From Mycobacterium sp. 3519A (GTDB lineage: Bacteria > Actinomycetota > Actinomycetes > Mycobacteriales > Mycobacteriaceae), in NCBI RefSeq assembly GCF_900240945.1, contig NZ_OESG01000014.1, positions 2,276,015-2,340,014 of the forward strand: a stretch of DNA of 64,000 nucleotides, written 5' to 3'. The position numbers and the translations under genes are program-made. The notes under the pieces were generated by a model. That model made no database searches. It worked only from the letters and a program-made list of their open reading frames with translations, and was not told the origin of the DNA. Shown piece by piece: positions 20,578 to 31,066 of this stretch. Numbering within the stretch: position 1 is the stretch's first letter; each line of letters starts with the position of its first letter.

Positions 20578-21611
20578 CCCGCAGGACATCCGTCGTCGGC
20601 TATCTCGGCTGGCATGGGCGAGGCAATCTCGGAGACGACGCCATCTACGACGCGGTACGCGCGCAACTGCCCTCGGCTGCATTCGTGGACCTGCCGCGGT
20701 TCCGGCACGAGGTGCTGCGTGCGGCGGCGACCGGTGCGAATCGGACACTGCGCAACGGCGTTCAGATGGTGGGCGGCGGAACGCTGGTGGGTACCAAGTA
20801 CTTCCGGCGACTGGCGAAGCGCGGGATGGCGCTCACCAAGGCCAACGGCAGCTACGCGATCGGTGTCGGCGTCGAGGACCCGGACTTCGATCGGCGCCGA
20901 TACGGCTCGGACGGCGACGAGTTGAAGCGGTGGAAGCCGATCCTCTCGGATTTCCGCACCGTCTCGGTGCGCGGACCGCGCAGCGCGGAACTGCTGTCCG
21001 AGGTCGGGCTGAGCGTCGAGGTCTCCGGCGATCCGGCGCTGCTGCTGCCGCGGCCCGACGTCGTCGTCGAGGACGGGTTGATCGGGCTGAACCTCGGCTT
21101 CGGCGACGACGATCTGTGGGGGCAGGATCCGGCGACGGTGGCGCAGGAGATATCGCTGGCCGTCGCGGCGCTGTCAGCGAAGGGTTACCGCTTCGTCGGG
21201 ATACTGATGAACCGCGCGGACGAACGCTGGACCAGGTTGGCGCTCAACGGTATTGACGCGGAAGTGGTCATGCCCGCCGACGCCGAGGCCGCCGCGCGCG
21301 AGCTCGCCCGTTGCTCGGTGGCGATCGTCAGCAGGCTGCATGCCGGAATTCTGGCGGCGATCTCGGCCACGCCTGTCGTCGCCCTCGAATACCTGCCGAA
21401 GTGCCGGGACTTCGCGCGATCGATCGACAACGAGCGATCGCTGATCCGCACGGACAAGCTGCGGGGCGCCGCCGTCGTCGATCACGTCGAAAGCGCGCTC
21501 GCCGACGCGTCGGCGATCAGGGCCAGCACCGAGGCTGCGGTCACCGAGTTGCGACGACGACTCGACAACGAATACACCGCCGTTCGTCATCAGTTAGGAG
21601 CCACATGTTGA
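20574..21611 (+). CDS. Polysaccharide pyruvyl transferase, copy 2
   Basis: 345 residues from ATG 20574. It is strikingly similar to the copy at 16286-17350 across the whole length: YLGWHGRGNLGDDAIYDAV, GTLVG, GVGVEDP, VSVRGPRSAELLS, VSGDPALLLP, and CSVAIVSRLHAGILAA. Only short patches differ. The same PEP-dependent ketalation of a sugar is expected. Two copies in one operon suggest two pyruvyl groups on different sugars or a recent duplication with split specificity. The stop overlaps the next ATG by 7 nt. Confidence 0.88.
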   Translation: MTRRTSVVGYLGWHGRGNLGDDAIYDAVRAQLPSAAFVDLPRFRHEVLRAAATGANRTLRNGVQMVGGGTLVGTKYFRRLAKRGMALTKANGSYAIGVGVEDPDFDRRRYGSDGDELKRWKPILSDFRTVSVRGPRSAELLSEVGLSVEVSGDPALLLPRPDVVVEDGLIGLNLGFGDDDLWGQDPATVAQEISLAVAALSAKGYRFVGILMNRADERWTRLALNGIDAEVVMPADAEAAARELARCSVAIVSRLHAGILAAISATPVVALEYLPKCRDFARSIDNERSLIRTDKLRGAAVVDHVESALADASAIRASTEAAVTELRRRLDNEYTAVRHQLGATC

Positions 21612-22177
21612 GATTGACCGGCGCGCTGCGTCAGAAGACGGACTACGACCGCTGGGCCGACCCTCGCAGCATCTACGCGTCATGGGAGAGCCGGACCGAG
21701 ATGGCGGCGGCCATGGTGCCCAACCACAGCCGCGTGATCGAATTCGGTGCTGCCAGGCGCGTACTCGAGAAGTATCTCGACCCGACGTGCACGTATACCG
21801 CCTCCGACCTGGTGGACCGCGGCCCAGGCACGATCGTGTGCGACCTGAACGAGAGGCCGCTGCCCGAACTCGGCGAGGATTCCTACGATGTCGCCGTGGT
21901 CATGGGCGTGCTCGAATACGTGCGCGATGTGCCGTCCGTGCTGGACTGGATGACCCGGAACTTTCCGCTCTGCGTGCTGTCGTATGCCTGCACGAAGGCC
22001 GACGGCAACCGGCTGCGCAGCAGGTTCGAGTCCATCGGCCGGCTCAACCACGGCTGGATGAACAGCTACTGCGCCGACGAACTGCGGGGTCTGTTCGACG
22101 AGCGGGGATTCGTCCTGCAGCGAGAGGAGCCGTGGAAAGACCAACGCCTGTTTGTCTTTTCGCAGCACCATGGTTGA
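21605..22177 (+). CDS. Small SAM-dependent methyltransferase
   Basis: 190 residues from ATG 21605. VIEFGAARRVLEKYLD stands where SAM motif I is expected, followed by YTASDLVDRGPGTIVCDLN (strand 2 acidic and motif II) and YDVAVVMGVLEYV (post-motif). The glycine-rich loop is degenerate (EFGAAR rather than E/DxGxGxG), so SAM binding should be checked. It shares overlapping junctions with both neighbours (7 and 8 nt), which places it firmly in the glycolipid operon. A role in sugar or acyl O-methylation is inferred. Confidence 0.65.
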   Translation: MLRLTGALRQKTDYDRWADPRSIYASWESRTEMAAAMVPNHSRVIEFGAARRVLEKYLDPTCTYTASDLVDRGPGTIVCDLNERPLPELGEDSYDVAVVMGVLEYVRDVPSVLDWMTRNFPLCVLSYACTKADGNRLRSRFESIGRLNHGWMNSYCADELRGLFDERGFVLQREEPWKDQRLFVFSQHHG

Positions 22178-23003
22178 ACAGTCGCCCGTGGTGGCCGCCA
22201 TTCCGAACTACAACATGGCGACCAGTCTTCGTAAGCTGCTGCCCCAGGTGCTTGCGCAGTCCTACGACGGCGTCTTCGTGCTCGACGACGCCTCGACCGA
22301 CGACACCACCGACGTGGTGGCCTCGTTCGGTGGCGACGTCACACTCGTCCGCAGCAGGCACAACAGGGGCGCGGCCGCCAACCGCAACCAGATCATCGAC
22401 CATGTCGCGGACGGGGCCATCATCCACTTCATCGACGCCGACATGGACCTGCAGACCACCGAAACGCCCACGGTGGCCAGGGAAGTCGTCGCACGATACG
22501 CCGACACCGGTGTCGGACTGATCGGCGGACTGGTCAGCCGGGCCGACGGCAGCCAGGAACTCGACAACTACGGTGCGGTGTTCTCGCTGTGGGGCAATTC
22601 CACCGCTTTGGTTCAGCTGATGATCGATCGCCTCAGAACGACGAAGCCACCGCTGGCCCGCGCGCTGCGAAAGGCGCTGGCGCCGCTGATGACCCAGTGG
22701 CCGAACATCCTCGAGCCCCCGGCGCCTGCGCCGGCCTACTGGGTGCACGAAGGGAACATGCTCGTCCGCTCGGAGCTGTTCAAGGCCGTCGGCGGATACG
22801 ACCCGGCGCTGCGCGAACACGAGATCCAGGATCTGGCAATACGGTTGGACCGAATCGGCGTCCGGCGATACTTCGATCCGAGCATCGAGGTCGTCCACCG
22901 CGAGGTCGATGTCCGCGGGCACAACCGGCAGCGCTCGGTCAACAAGGCGGCGCTCTACCTGCTGCGCAAGCACGGGTTGATCCGGTTCTGCACCGCCCAC
23001 TAG
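22170..23003 (+). CDS. Family 2 glycosyltransferase
   Basis: 277 residues from ATG 22170, overlapping the previous stop. It has the typical GT2 opening VVAAIPNYNMATSLRKLLPQ, DDASTDDTTDVV for UDP contacts, HFIDADMDLQ with the Asp-x-Asp metal site near residue 93, and a C-terminal EHEIQDLAIRLDR catalytic-base region. It should transfer a sugar to the growing glycan on the cytoplasmic face. It is followed by 35 bp and then the O-acyltransferase. Confidence 0.88.
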   Translation: MVEQSPVVAAIPNYNMATSLRKLLPQVLAQSYDGVFVLDDASTDDTTDVVASFGGDVTLVRSRHNRGAAANRNQIIDHVADGAIIHFIDADMDLQTTETPTVAREVVARYADTGVGLIGGLVSRADGSQELDNYGAVFSLWGNSTALVQLMIDRLRTTKPPLARALRKALAPLMTQWPNILEPPAPAPAYWVHEGNMLVRSELFKAVGGYDPALREHEIQDLAIRLDRIGVRRYFDPSIEVVHREVDVRGHNRQRSVNKAALYLLRKHGLIRFCTAH

Positions 23004-23038
23004 TCGTCGCGTCCACATACACACAGAGTTGGGTGAGA

Positions 23039-25225
23039 ATGCACCAGTCCGACACGGTTAGCCGCACCACCAGCGCCCGGCAGACAGCGCAGGGCCAGCA
23101 GTCGGTGGAGACCGGATTCCGGCCGGACATCGAGGGCCTGCGCGGGCTCACCCTGTTGGCGATTCTCGGCTTCCACATCGCGATGCCCGGCCTCGGTGGC
23201 GGTTTCGTCGGCCCTGACATCTTCTTCTTCGTCTCCGGCTTCGTCATCACCGGGCAACTCTGGCGTGAGGTGAGCACCACCGGCACGATCGGGCTGCGCA
23301 AGTTCTACGGTAAGCGCGCCCGGCGACTGCTCCCGGTGTCGGCGTTGGTGGGAGTGGTCACCGCGATCGGCGCCGCCCTGCTGCTGCCGCCGCTGCAGGC
23401 CAAGTCCGCGCTGATGGACGGCATCGCCAGCGCGCTGTACGTGCCCAACTTCTGGTTCATCGGCCAACAGGTCGACTACTTCGCCGACAACGTGCTGGCC
23501 TCACCGTTCCAGCATTATTGGACGTTGGGTGTCGAGGAGCAGTTCTACCTGCTGTGGCCGCCGATGATCGTCGGCACCGCGTGGCTGGTCCGGCGCATGC
23601 GTCGACGCGCGAAAACCGATGCGCCCGTGTCGAAGACGCCGTACATCGTGCTCGTCGCGCTGGTCGCGGCCTCGTCGTTCGCGCTGTCGCTGATGGTCAC
23701 CTATGTGATGCCGCTCGCGGCGTACTTCTCGCTGCCGACGCGGGCGTGGCAGTTGGCAGGTGGCGCGCTGGTGGCGCTCACGGCCAGCCAGTGGCGCCGC
23801 CTTCCGCAGCGGGTTGCCGTGGTTCTCGGCGCGGCCGGGTTGGCCCTGATCCTGTTCGCCTGCGCCTATCTGACGCCAGCGGTGCCCTATCCGGGCACCG
23901 CGTCGCTGCTGCCGTGGGTGGGCACCGCGCTGGTGATCGGCGCCGGGTGCGCCGTCCCGACGCGCGGTTGCGGTCGGCTGCTTTCGGTGGCGCCGATGCG
24001 GGCGCTCGGGCGGTGGTCGTACTCGTGGTACCTGTGGCACTGGCCTGCGCTGGTGTTCGTGCCGATCCTGTTGGGCCACAAGCTCGGGCTGGTTGGCAAT
24101 GTGGTGGTGCTCGGCCTGTCCGGCGTGCTGGCGGTGCTCACACTGCGGTTCGTCGAGAACCCGTTGCGATACGCCGCGTTCCTGCGTAAGTCGCCAGGAA
24201 AGAGCCTTGCCGTCGGCGGCATCTGCTCGGCGCTCGCGGCGTGCGTGAGTGTGGTGCTGCTGCTGTGGGTTTCGTCGATCCCGCTGCCTGTTCCGGTGGG
24301 CCGGGGCGCACAGACCACGCCGCTGACTGTGCGGCCGGGGCCGGTGCCAGACGTGTTCAGCCAGGTGCAGGCGGCGGTCGCGGCGTCCGCCGATCTGAAA
24401 GCCGTTCCGTCGAACCTGAGTCCGCCGCTTGCCGACGCGCCAGGCGAAGTCGGGGCCATGCTGTTCAACGGTTGCCTGCGGGCGCCCTTCCAGAGCGGTC
24501 AACCCGAGTGCGCGTTCGGCGATACCGCCTCCAAGACAACGGTGGCCATCGTCGGAGACTCACACGCCTCGATGTGGATCCCCGCGTTCCAGCAGATCGG
24601 CACCCAGCGGCCATGGCGGATGGAGGCCATGGCCAAGGCCGCCTGCCCGATGATGGACCTGCCGATCGCCAACCCGCTCGTCAGCCGACTGGTCGAATTG
24701 GTGCAACGCTGCGAGGACTGGCGCCGCCAGATCATCGCCCGATTGACCGCCGAACATCCAAAGCTCGTGATGGTGAGCGTATTCCGGTCCTACACCGCCA
24801 CCAACAGCCACGGATTCCTGTCCGGCTTCACCTCATACGATCCGGCGTGGAACAACGCGCTGACCCGCCTGGTGCGTCAACTGCGCGAAACCGGCGCCAA
24901 GGTGCTGGTGCTGGGCCCGCTGCCTGCGCTGAACACAGCGGTGCCAGGCTGCCTGTCTGAACACCTCGACGACGCGACGGCGTGCTCACCGCCGATGTCG
25001 ACCGCGTTCAACCGGCCCGGCATCGCCGCCGAAGAGGCGGCCGTCAAGGCAGGCGGCGGACAGTACGCCGACCTGACCGACCTGTTCTGCACCGCGAACC
25101 GGTGCCCGGTCATCATCGGCAACACCCTCGCCTACGTCGACGCCGGGCACCTGACGCTGGAGTACTCCCGGGTGCTGGCACCGGCGCTGGAGGCGCTTGC
25201 CGACCGCGCGCTCGCGCAGAACTGA
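23039..25225 (+). CDS. Membrane O-acyltransferase, Acyl_transf_3 fused to SGNH domain
   Basis: 728 residues. Residues 25-390 form the OafA/YrhL-type acyltransferase 3 domain, with FRPDIEGLRGLTLLAILGFH at the start, RARRLLPVS, and FQHYWTLGVEEQFYLLWP in the catalytic loop, plus about ten membrane segments. The C-terminal extracytoplasmic domain has SGNH marks: VGDSHASMW for block I and DAGHLT near the end for block V. Such fusions O-acetylate or O-acylate glycans outside the membrane, as Atf1 does for glycopeptidolipids. As the last plus-strand gene of the locus it probably adds short acyl groups to the glycolipid. Its stop is 2 bp from the convergent methyltransferase gene. Confidence 0.88.
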   Translation: MHQSDTVSRTTSARQTAQGQQSVETGFRPDIEGLRGLTLLAILGFHIAMPGLGGGFVGPDIFFFVSGFVITGQLWREVSTTGTIGLRKFYGKRARRLLPVSALVGVVTAIGAALLLPPLQAKSALMDGIASALYVPNFWFIGQQVDYFADNVLASPFQHYWTLGVEEQFYLLWPPMIVGTAWLVRRMRRRAKTDAPVSKTPYIVLVALVAASSFALSLMVTYVMPLAAYFSLPTRAWQLAGGALVALTASQWRRLPQRVAVVLGAAGLALILFACAYLTPAVPYPGTASLLPWVGTALVIGAGCAVPTRGCGRLLSVAPMRALGRWSYSWYLWHWPALVFVPILLGHKLGLVGNVVVLGLSGVLAVLTLRFVENPLRYAAFLRKSPGKSLAVGGICSALAACVSVVLLLWVSSIPLPVPVGRGAQTTPLTVRPGPVPDVFSQVQAAVAASADLKAVPSNLSPPLADAPGEVGAMLFNGCLRAPFQSGQPECAFGDTASKTTVAIVGDSHASMWIPAFQQIGTQRPWRMEAMAKAACPMMDLPIANPLVSRLVELVQRCEDWRRQIIARLTAEHPKLVMVSVFRSYTATNSHGFLSGFTSYDPAWNNALTRLVRQLRETGAKVLVLGPLPALNTAVPGCLSEHLDDATACSPPMSTAFNRPGIAAEEAAVKAGGGQYADLTDLFCTANRCPVIIGNTLAYVDAGHLTLEYSRVLAPALEALADRALAQN

Positions 25226-25227
25226 CC

Positions 25228-26064
25228 TCAGTCCTTGGTGAAGCAGTACAACCGGTAGGAGATGCCACCGGCGCGGCGCAAATCCCAGTCCATGACGCTG
25301 AATCCGCGCCCGAGGATGTTCGCCATGAACCCAGGCATGCTGCGGCCGAGCTGTGCCTGCGCCCGCCGCGTGTTCTCCTTCAACCCGCGCAACGCCTCGG
25401 CGTTGATATCGGTCTCCGAGATGCGCCGCAGCGGGGCCTCGGCCAGCGCGGCCTCCCACATCCCGACCCAGCGATTCCGGCAGTTGTCGGTGTAGAGGAA
25501 GTGTCCACCCGGCCGAAGCACCCGAGCCACTTCCGAGAGGAACCGTGCGAAATCCGGATACTGGTGCGACGCTTCGACATTGACTACCGCGTCGAACGTC
25601 TCATCGGCGAACGGCAGGTCCTGCGCGTCGCCCTGCACGAAGTCCAGGCCGGGCACCTGGTGTCGTTTCCGGCAGAGTTCGACGCTGGCCGGGTTCAGGT
25701 CCAGACCCGTGTACGAGGCCGGGCCCAACGTGCGGGCGATGTACGACGCCCCGCCGCCTGCGCCGCAACTGACCTCGAGCACCCGCTTACCGGTGAGGTC
25801 AACCTGGCTGGCCGTCTTGTGGTAGAGCTGGATGCCGTAGCGGTTCGGCTCGTCGGACGCCGACAAGGGCAGCGCCATCGGCGGGTCCTCCTCGTACCCG
25901 AAGTTGAAGAAGACCACGTCGTTGCCGACCTGGCGGGTGCCGTACGGCAACAGATACTTCGTCGTGATCTTCCCGATCAACGGCGAAGATTGCAGCCGGT
26001 ACTTCAGCACCATGGGCAGCTGTAATCCCTGCTTCATCAGTTCAATTGGGCGTGCTGTAGCCAC
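25228..26064 (-). CDS. SAM-dependent methyltransferase (fatty acid/lipid O-methyltransferase-like)
   Basis: 278 residues from GTG 26064, which directly abuts the TGA of the upstream glycosyltransferase. SAM motif I is [17 protein letters not shown], followed by [14 protein letters not shown] and [21 protein letters not shown]. Together with the N-terminal [17 protein letters not shown], these resemble the Rv2952/Fmt group of mycobacterial methyltransferases that act on phthiotriol lipids, GPL sugars or GPL fatty acids. In this locus it could methylate a hydroxyl on a sugar or on the acyl chain. Confidence 0.85.
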   Translation of the reverse strand: MATARPIELMKQGLQLPMVLKYRLQSSPLIGKITTKYLLPYGTRQVGNDVVFFNFGYEEDPPMALPLSASDEPNRYGIQLYHKTASQVDLTGKRVLEVSCGAGGGASYIARTLGPASYTGLDLNPASVELCRKRHQVPGLDFVQGDAQDLPFADETFDAVVNVEASHQYPDFARFLSEVARVLRPGGHFLYTDNCRNRWVGMWEAALAEAPLRRISETDINAEALRGLKENTRRAQAQLGRSMPGFMANILGRGFSVMDWDLRRAGGISYRLYCFTKD

Positions 26065-27318
26065 TCAAGCCTCACTCATTGTATTGACAGGTTTCATGCG
26101 AACAGACTCTTCGAGCAGGTCTGCGGCGGCGGCGGCGCTGGCCGCCGGTGTGGTCATCTCACGGGCGATCGCGCGGGCCCGTTCCGCGTACGACGGTGCC
26201 AGGATCCGCCGCAGGTCGGAAACCAGCGATTTCTTGCTGACGCTGGAAAAGCGGTGCCCGTGACCGACTTTCAACCGACTGACCTGCGCGGCCCAGACCG
26301 GTTGATCCGAGGTCACCCACAGGATCAGGGTGGGCACACCGGCCCGCAGGCCCGCAGCGGTGGTACCGGCGCCGCCGTGATGGACGACGGCACGGCAGGC
26401 AGGAAAGACCGCGCCGTGGTTGACCGACGGCACGACCTTCACGTCGTCGGATTCCGGGATGTCGCCGAAATCGGCCCACCCGGAGCAGATCAACGCCCGC
26501 TCACCGAGTTCCGCACACGCCGCGCTGATCATCGCGACGGTGTCCGCCGCGGACTTCACCGGCATGCTGCCGAAGCCGAAGTAGATCGGCGGTTTACCGC
26601 GACCAATCCACGACTGCACGTCGGCGTCGGTGGCCGTCGGCAACTGCAGCGTCAGAGCACCGATGAACGGCCAGCGGTCCTGCCATTCGGCCGCGAGGCC
26701 GGGGAAGCATAGGTGCTCGTAGGCCTGGATCTCCAACGCACCGCTGTCGGTGATCCGTTTCGACAACGAGTCGACGGCCCGCGCCAGGCCGAGTTCCCGG
26801 CGTTGCGTGTCGTCGGCGTTCTTGGTCATGCGCCAGTACCACCACCACACCGCAGAAATCGCCGACCGGGTCAGGACAGCGGGCGCGCGCGGAATCAGGT
26901 GGCCGTTGGCCCGCTGCGGGAAGAAGTGCAGGGCCGCCAACGGAATGCCGTAGTACTCAGCGATATTCACGGCGACGCCTTGATAGATCGTCCCGGTCAA
27001 CACCAGATCGGCGCCATCGGCCTGCGACTTCAGCGTCGCGCTCATCTCCTGCCAACCCCGGCTGACGTATTCGGAGAACGCGCGCACGAACCGCAACGGC
27101 TGCATCTTCCAGTAGTTGTGCACGAAATCGTCGTCGATCAACTCCTGCGAGTCGGGCCCGTACTCGACCACAGGAAGCCCCACCGATTCGACGAATCCAA
27201 CGAGGTTGGGCGGCACCGCCATCCGTACTTCGTGTCCCCGGCGCGCTAACTCCTGGCCCACCGCAGCGACGGGTTCGACGTCACCGCGACTGCCATGAAT
27301 CGCCAGCGCGAATCTCAT
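26065..27318 (-). CDS. GT1-family (UGT-like) glycosyltransferase, copy 2
   Basis: 417 residues, opening MRFALAIHGSRGDVEPVAAVGQELARRGHE, with the donor site [19 protein letters not shown] and DQPVWAAQ. It is clearly a paralogue of the plus-strand gene at 14280-15554, with the same length and near-identical motifs throughout. It is a second step of glycan assembly, or the same step on a variant acceptor. It lies between the FAAL gene (24 bp upstream) and the methyltransferase, so these three minus-strand genes form one operon. Confidence 0.9.
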   Translation of the reverse strand: MRFALAIHGSRGDVEPVAAVGQELARRGHEVRMAVPPNLVGFVESVGLPVVEYGPDSQELIDDDFVHNYWKMQPLRFVRAFSEYVSRGWQEMSATLKSQADGADLVLTGTIYQGVAVNIAEYYGIPLAALHFFPQRANGHLIPRAPAVLTRSAISAVWWWYWRMTKNADDTQRRELGLARAVDSLSKRITDSGALEIQAYEHLCFPGLAAEWQDRWPFIGALTLQLPTATDADVQSWIGRGKPPIYFGFGSMPVKSAADTVAMISAACAELGERALICSGWADFGDIPESDDVKVVPSVNHGAVFPACRAVVHHGGAGTTAAGLRAGVPTLILWVTSDQPVWAAQVSRLKVGHGHRFSSVSKKSLVSDLRRILAPSYAERARAIAREMTTPAASAAAAADLLEESVRMKPVNTMSEA

Positions 27319-27342
27319 CGGCGCGGACTCAACCGGCCCGGC

Positions 27343-29082
27343 CTATGCATCCAGGCGTGCGAAGCGCCCGTGCCGGTAGTGCTCGACGCACGCTGCGCGC
27401 CTGACCTTGCCGCTGGTCGTCGTCGGGATCGAACCCGGGGGAACCAGCACGAGATCCGCGACGGAAAGACCGTGCGAATTCGAGATCGCCGACGTCACTT
27501 CGCGCTTGACCATGCCGAAGGCTTCCATCGCGTCGTCGAACGACTCGGCGCGGTTCTTCACCTCGATGATCGCGACGAGCTGTTCTGACCGCTCGCCGGG
27601 CACCGATATCGCCGCGCACCGGCCCCGGGTGATCTCGTTGATGGTCGCTTCGATGTCGTCGGGGGAGTGGTTACGCCCGTAGACGATCAGCAGGTCCTTG
27701 ATGCGGCCGATGATGAACAGCTCGTTCTCCGACACGAAGCCCAGGTCGCCGGTTCGCAGCCACGGCTTCTCGGGAGTGTCGGGCGACAGGGCCGAGATCG
27801 TCGCCCCGAACGCGCGGTTGGTTTCCTCGGGCCTTTCCCAATAGCCGGGGGCGATGTTCTCACCGTGCGCCCAGATCTCGCCGACCTTGCCCTGTGGGCA
27901 TTCGGCGCCGGTCTCAGGGTCGACGATCCGCAGCAGCGGCGAATCGGGCATCCCGTACGCCAAAAGCACTGCGCCGCCGGTGATGTCGGTGCGAATCGCC
28001 TCGCCCGCCGACAGCTTCTCCGCGTCGAAATGCACGACTTCGGGCGGCTGCGCCGGTGTGCGGGAGGCCAGATACACGGCGGCTTCCGCCATCCCGTACG
28101 ACGGCCGGATCATGCTGCTGCGCAGGTTGTAGCGGTTGAACCGCTCGGTGAACCGCCGGATGGTCGCGGGCTGCACCCGCTCGCTGCCGCTCAGGATGGT
28201 CAACACGTTGCCGAGGTCGAGGCCGGCCATGTCGTCGTCGGTGGTGCGCCGCACCGCCAGGTCGAAGGCGAAGTTCGGGGCCGCCGAGAATGCGCGAGTG
28301 TTCTTGGCCAGCAACTGAACCCATCGTGCGGGCCGCTGCAGGAACGTCGCAGGGCTGAACAGCACGCCAGGACGCCCGGTCAGGATCGGCATGAGGACAC
28401 CGACGAACAGGCCCATGTCGTGATAGAAGGGCAGCCACGACACGAACGTCGTGTCGGCCGGGGCGACCTTGCCGTACTCCAGGAAGTAGGCCGCGCAGAT
28501 CTGCTCGAAGTTGGCCCGGATGTTCTCGTTGGTGACCATGACGCCCGCGGGCATCCGCGTCGAACCCGACGTGTACTGCAGGTAGGCGATGCTGGGGTCG
28601 CCGTTGCCGTTGACGCGGCGACTCGGCGCGTTCGCGGTGTCGAGTTGGTCGACCTCGATGATCGTCGGCGCAGGCGTCCCGTCCGCCGACCGGACGTGAC
28701 CGGCGAGGGTGTCGACAACGGCCGATGTCGTCAGCACGACTGTCGGCGACGCGTCGGCCAGCACAGAAGTCACACGCTCGTCGGTGGCGCCGCCCATCGG
28801 CAGCGAAAGCGGCACGGGGATGCGGCCCGCCTCCATGGCGCCGAGAAACGCCACGATGTAATCGAGGCCCTGCGGTGCCAGAATCACCGCCCGGTCGCCA
28901 GTGGTGCCGCAAAACCTCAACTGGTGCGCAACATTGAGCGTTCGCCGGTACAACTGCAACCAAGTGAGCGTCTCAGCAAACCCGTCCCAGTCGCGTTCGT
29001 AGTCGATGTAGGTGAACGCGGTGTCATTGGGCTGCAGGCTGGCACGCTCGCGAATGACAGCCGGAAGTGAGAAGTTTCTCAT
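27343..29082 (-). CDS. Fatty acyl-AMP ligase (FadD, FAAL type)
   Basis: 579 residues from ATG 29082 ([14 protein letters not shown]). It has the adenylation core [19 protein letters not shown] near residue 185, [18 protein letters not shown] near 330, WLRTGDLGF, and the lid [18 protein letters not shown]. The length, HDMGL and absence of a CoA-type C-terminus fit the FAAL class that loads acyl-AMP onto a PKS, as FadD23/24/25 do. The partner should be the Mas-like PKS at 3232. The start is preceded by a weak GAAGG site 14 nt away, after a leader of roughly 50 nt. Confidence 0.9.
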   Translation of the reverse strand: MRNFSLPAVIRERASLQPNDTAFTYIDYERDWDGFAETLTWLQLYRRTLNVAHQLRFCGTTGDRAVILAPQGLDYIVAFLGAMEAGRIPVPLSLPMGGATDERVTSVLADASPTVVLTTSAVVDTLAGHVRSADGTPAPTIIEVDQLDTANAPSRRVNGNGDPSIAYLQYTSGSTRMPAGVMVTNENIRANFEQICAAYFLEYGKVAPADTTFVSWLPFYHDMGLFVGVLMPILTGRPGVLFSPATFLQRPARWVQLLAKNTRAFSAAPNFAFDLAVRRTTDDDMAGLDLGNVLTILSGSERVQPATIRRFTERFNRYNLRSSMIRPSYGMAEAAVYLASRTPAQPPEVVHFDAEKLSAGEAIRTDITGGAVLLAYGMPDSPLLRIVDPETGAECPQGKVGEIWAHGENIAPGYWERPEETNRAFGATISALSPDTPEKPWLRTGDLGFVSENELFIIGRIKDLLIVYGRNHSPDDIEATINEITRGRCAAISVPGERSEQLVAIIEVKNRAESFDDAMEAFGMVKREVTSAISNSHGLSVADLVLVPPGSIPTTTSGKVRRAACVEHYRHGRFARLDA

Positions 29083-29171
29083 GGTTGTGGGCGTTACCTT
29101 CCTTCTGGCCAGCGCCAGGCATGAATTCGAGCAACGCCACACTATCCGCAGTTTCGACGGTTGGGTAATTA

Positions 29172-29203
29172 AACCGACGATTCGTCCTGCAAACCCGTCG
29201 GTT
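29172..29203. promoter_or_regulatory. Inverted repeat between the lipid locus and pat
   Basis: Perfect 8-bp arms AACCGACG (29172-29179) and CGTCGGTT (29196-29203) are separated by 16 bp in the divergent region between the FAAL gene and pat. The spacing is long for one dimer and suits a hairpin or two half-sites. It could control either gene. Confidence 0.4.
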
Positions 29204-29236
29204 GCGCTTTAGTTGCTCGTCGCGCGGCGCACGCCG

Positions 29237-30246
<1,010 letters not shown>

Positions 30247-30247
<1 letters not shown>

Positions 30248-31062
30248 TGCGACCGCCGCTGTCCAAGGACACCACGCTGTGCATCTCGCTTGCGGGCAGG
30301 CCGAGCAACATCGGGACCAGGTTCCACAATCACCTGTACGAGCAACTCGGCCTCGACTTCATCTACAAGGCGTTCACCACCACCGACATCGCCGCCGCGA
30401 TCGGCGGTGTGCGCGCACTCGGTATCCGCGGGTGTTCCGTGTCGATGCCGTTCAAGGAAGCGGTGATACCGCTCGTCGACGAGGTGGAACCGTCCGCGCA
30501 GGCGATCCACTCGGTCAACACGATCGTCAACGACAACGGCCGACTGACCGCGTCGAACACCGATTACCTTGCGGTGCAGGAACTCATCGACGACCACGGG
30601 CTGAACCCCGACGACACCGTGCTGATCCGCGGCAGCGGCGGAATGGCCAACGCGGTCGGAGCCGCGTTCCGCGACAGCGGTTTTCACTCGGGCATCATCG
30701 TGGCACGCAACGCCGAGGCCGGTCGCGCACTGGCGGACCGGCTGGGCTACGACTACACAGCCGACACCACCCGCTCCGCACCGATCGTCGTCAACGTCAC
30801 GCCGATCGGAATGGCAGGCGGCCCAGAGGAAAACGAGCAGGCGTTCGACGACGCGACGATCGCCAAGGCGTCCGTCGTCTTCGACGTGGTGGCGCTGCCG
30901 TCCGAGACGCCGCTGATCAAGGCCGCCCGCGCGGCAGGCGTCAAGGTGATCACCGGCGCCGAAGTGATCGCGCTGCAGGCCGCAGCGCAATTCGAGCGCT
31001 ACACCGGGGTGCGGCCCACCGCCGACCAGATCAAAGAGGCGTCGGCGGTTTCGCGGGCCTGA
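30247..31062 (+). CDS. Shikimate dehydrogenase-like protein
   Basis: 271 residues with the AroE fold. VSMPFKEAVIPLVD supplies the conserved catalytic Lys region, HSVNTIV and NTDYLA supply substrate contacts, and RGSGGMANAVGAAF is the nucleotide loop near residue 133. The N-terminal shikimate-binding Ser-x-Ser is not present; the segment reads AGRPSNIGTRFHNHLYE. It may therefore be an AroE-like or quinate-type enzyme rather than the pathway enzyme. It starts within the pat stop codon (TGATG), so the two are translationally coupled. Confidence 0.82.
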
Positions 31063-31066
31063 CCGG

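Noticed and set aside
3232..29082. Mobile element or integrated island ends around the lipid locus
   Set aside because: No transposase, integrase, tRNA gene or flanking direct repeat was seen; GC content of the genes matches the flanks.
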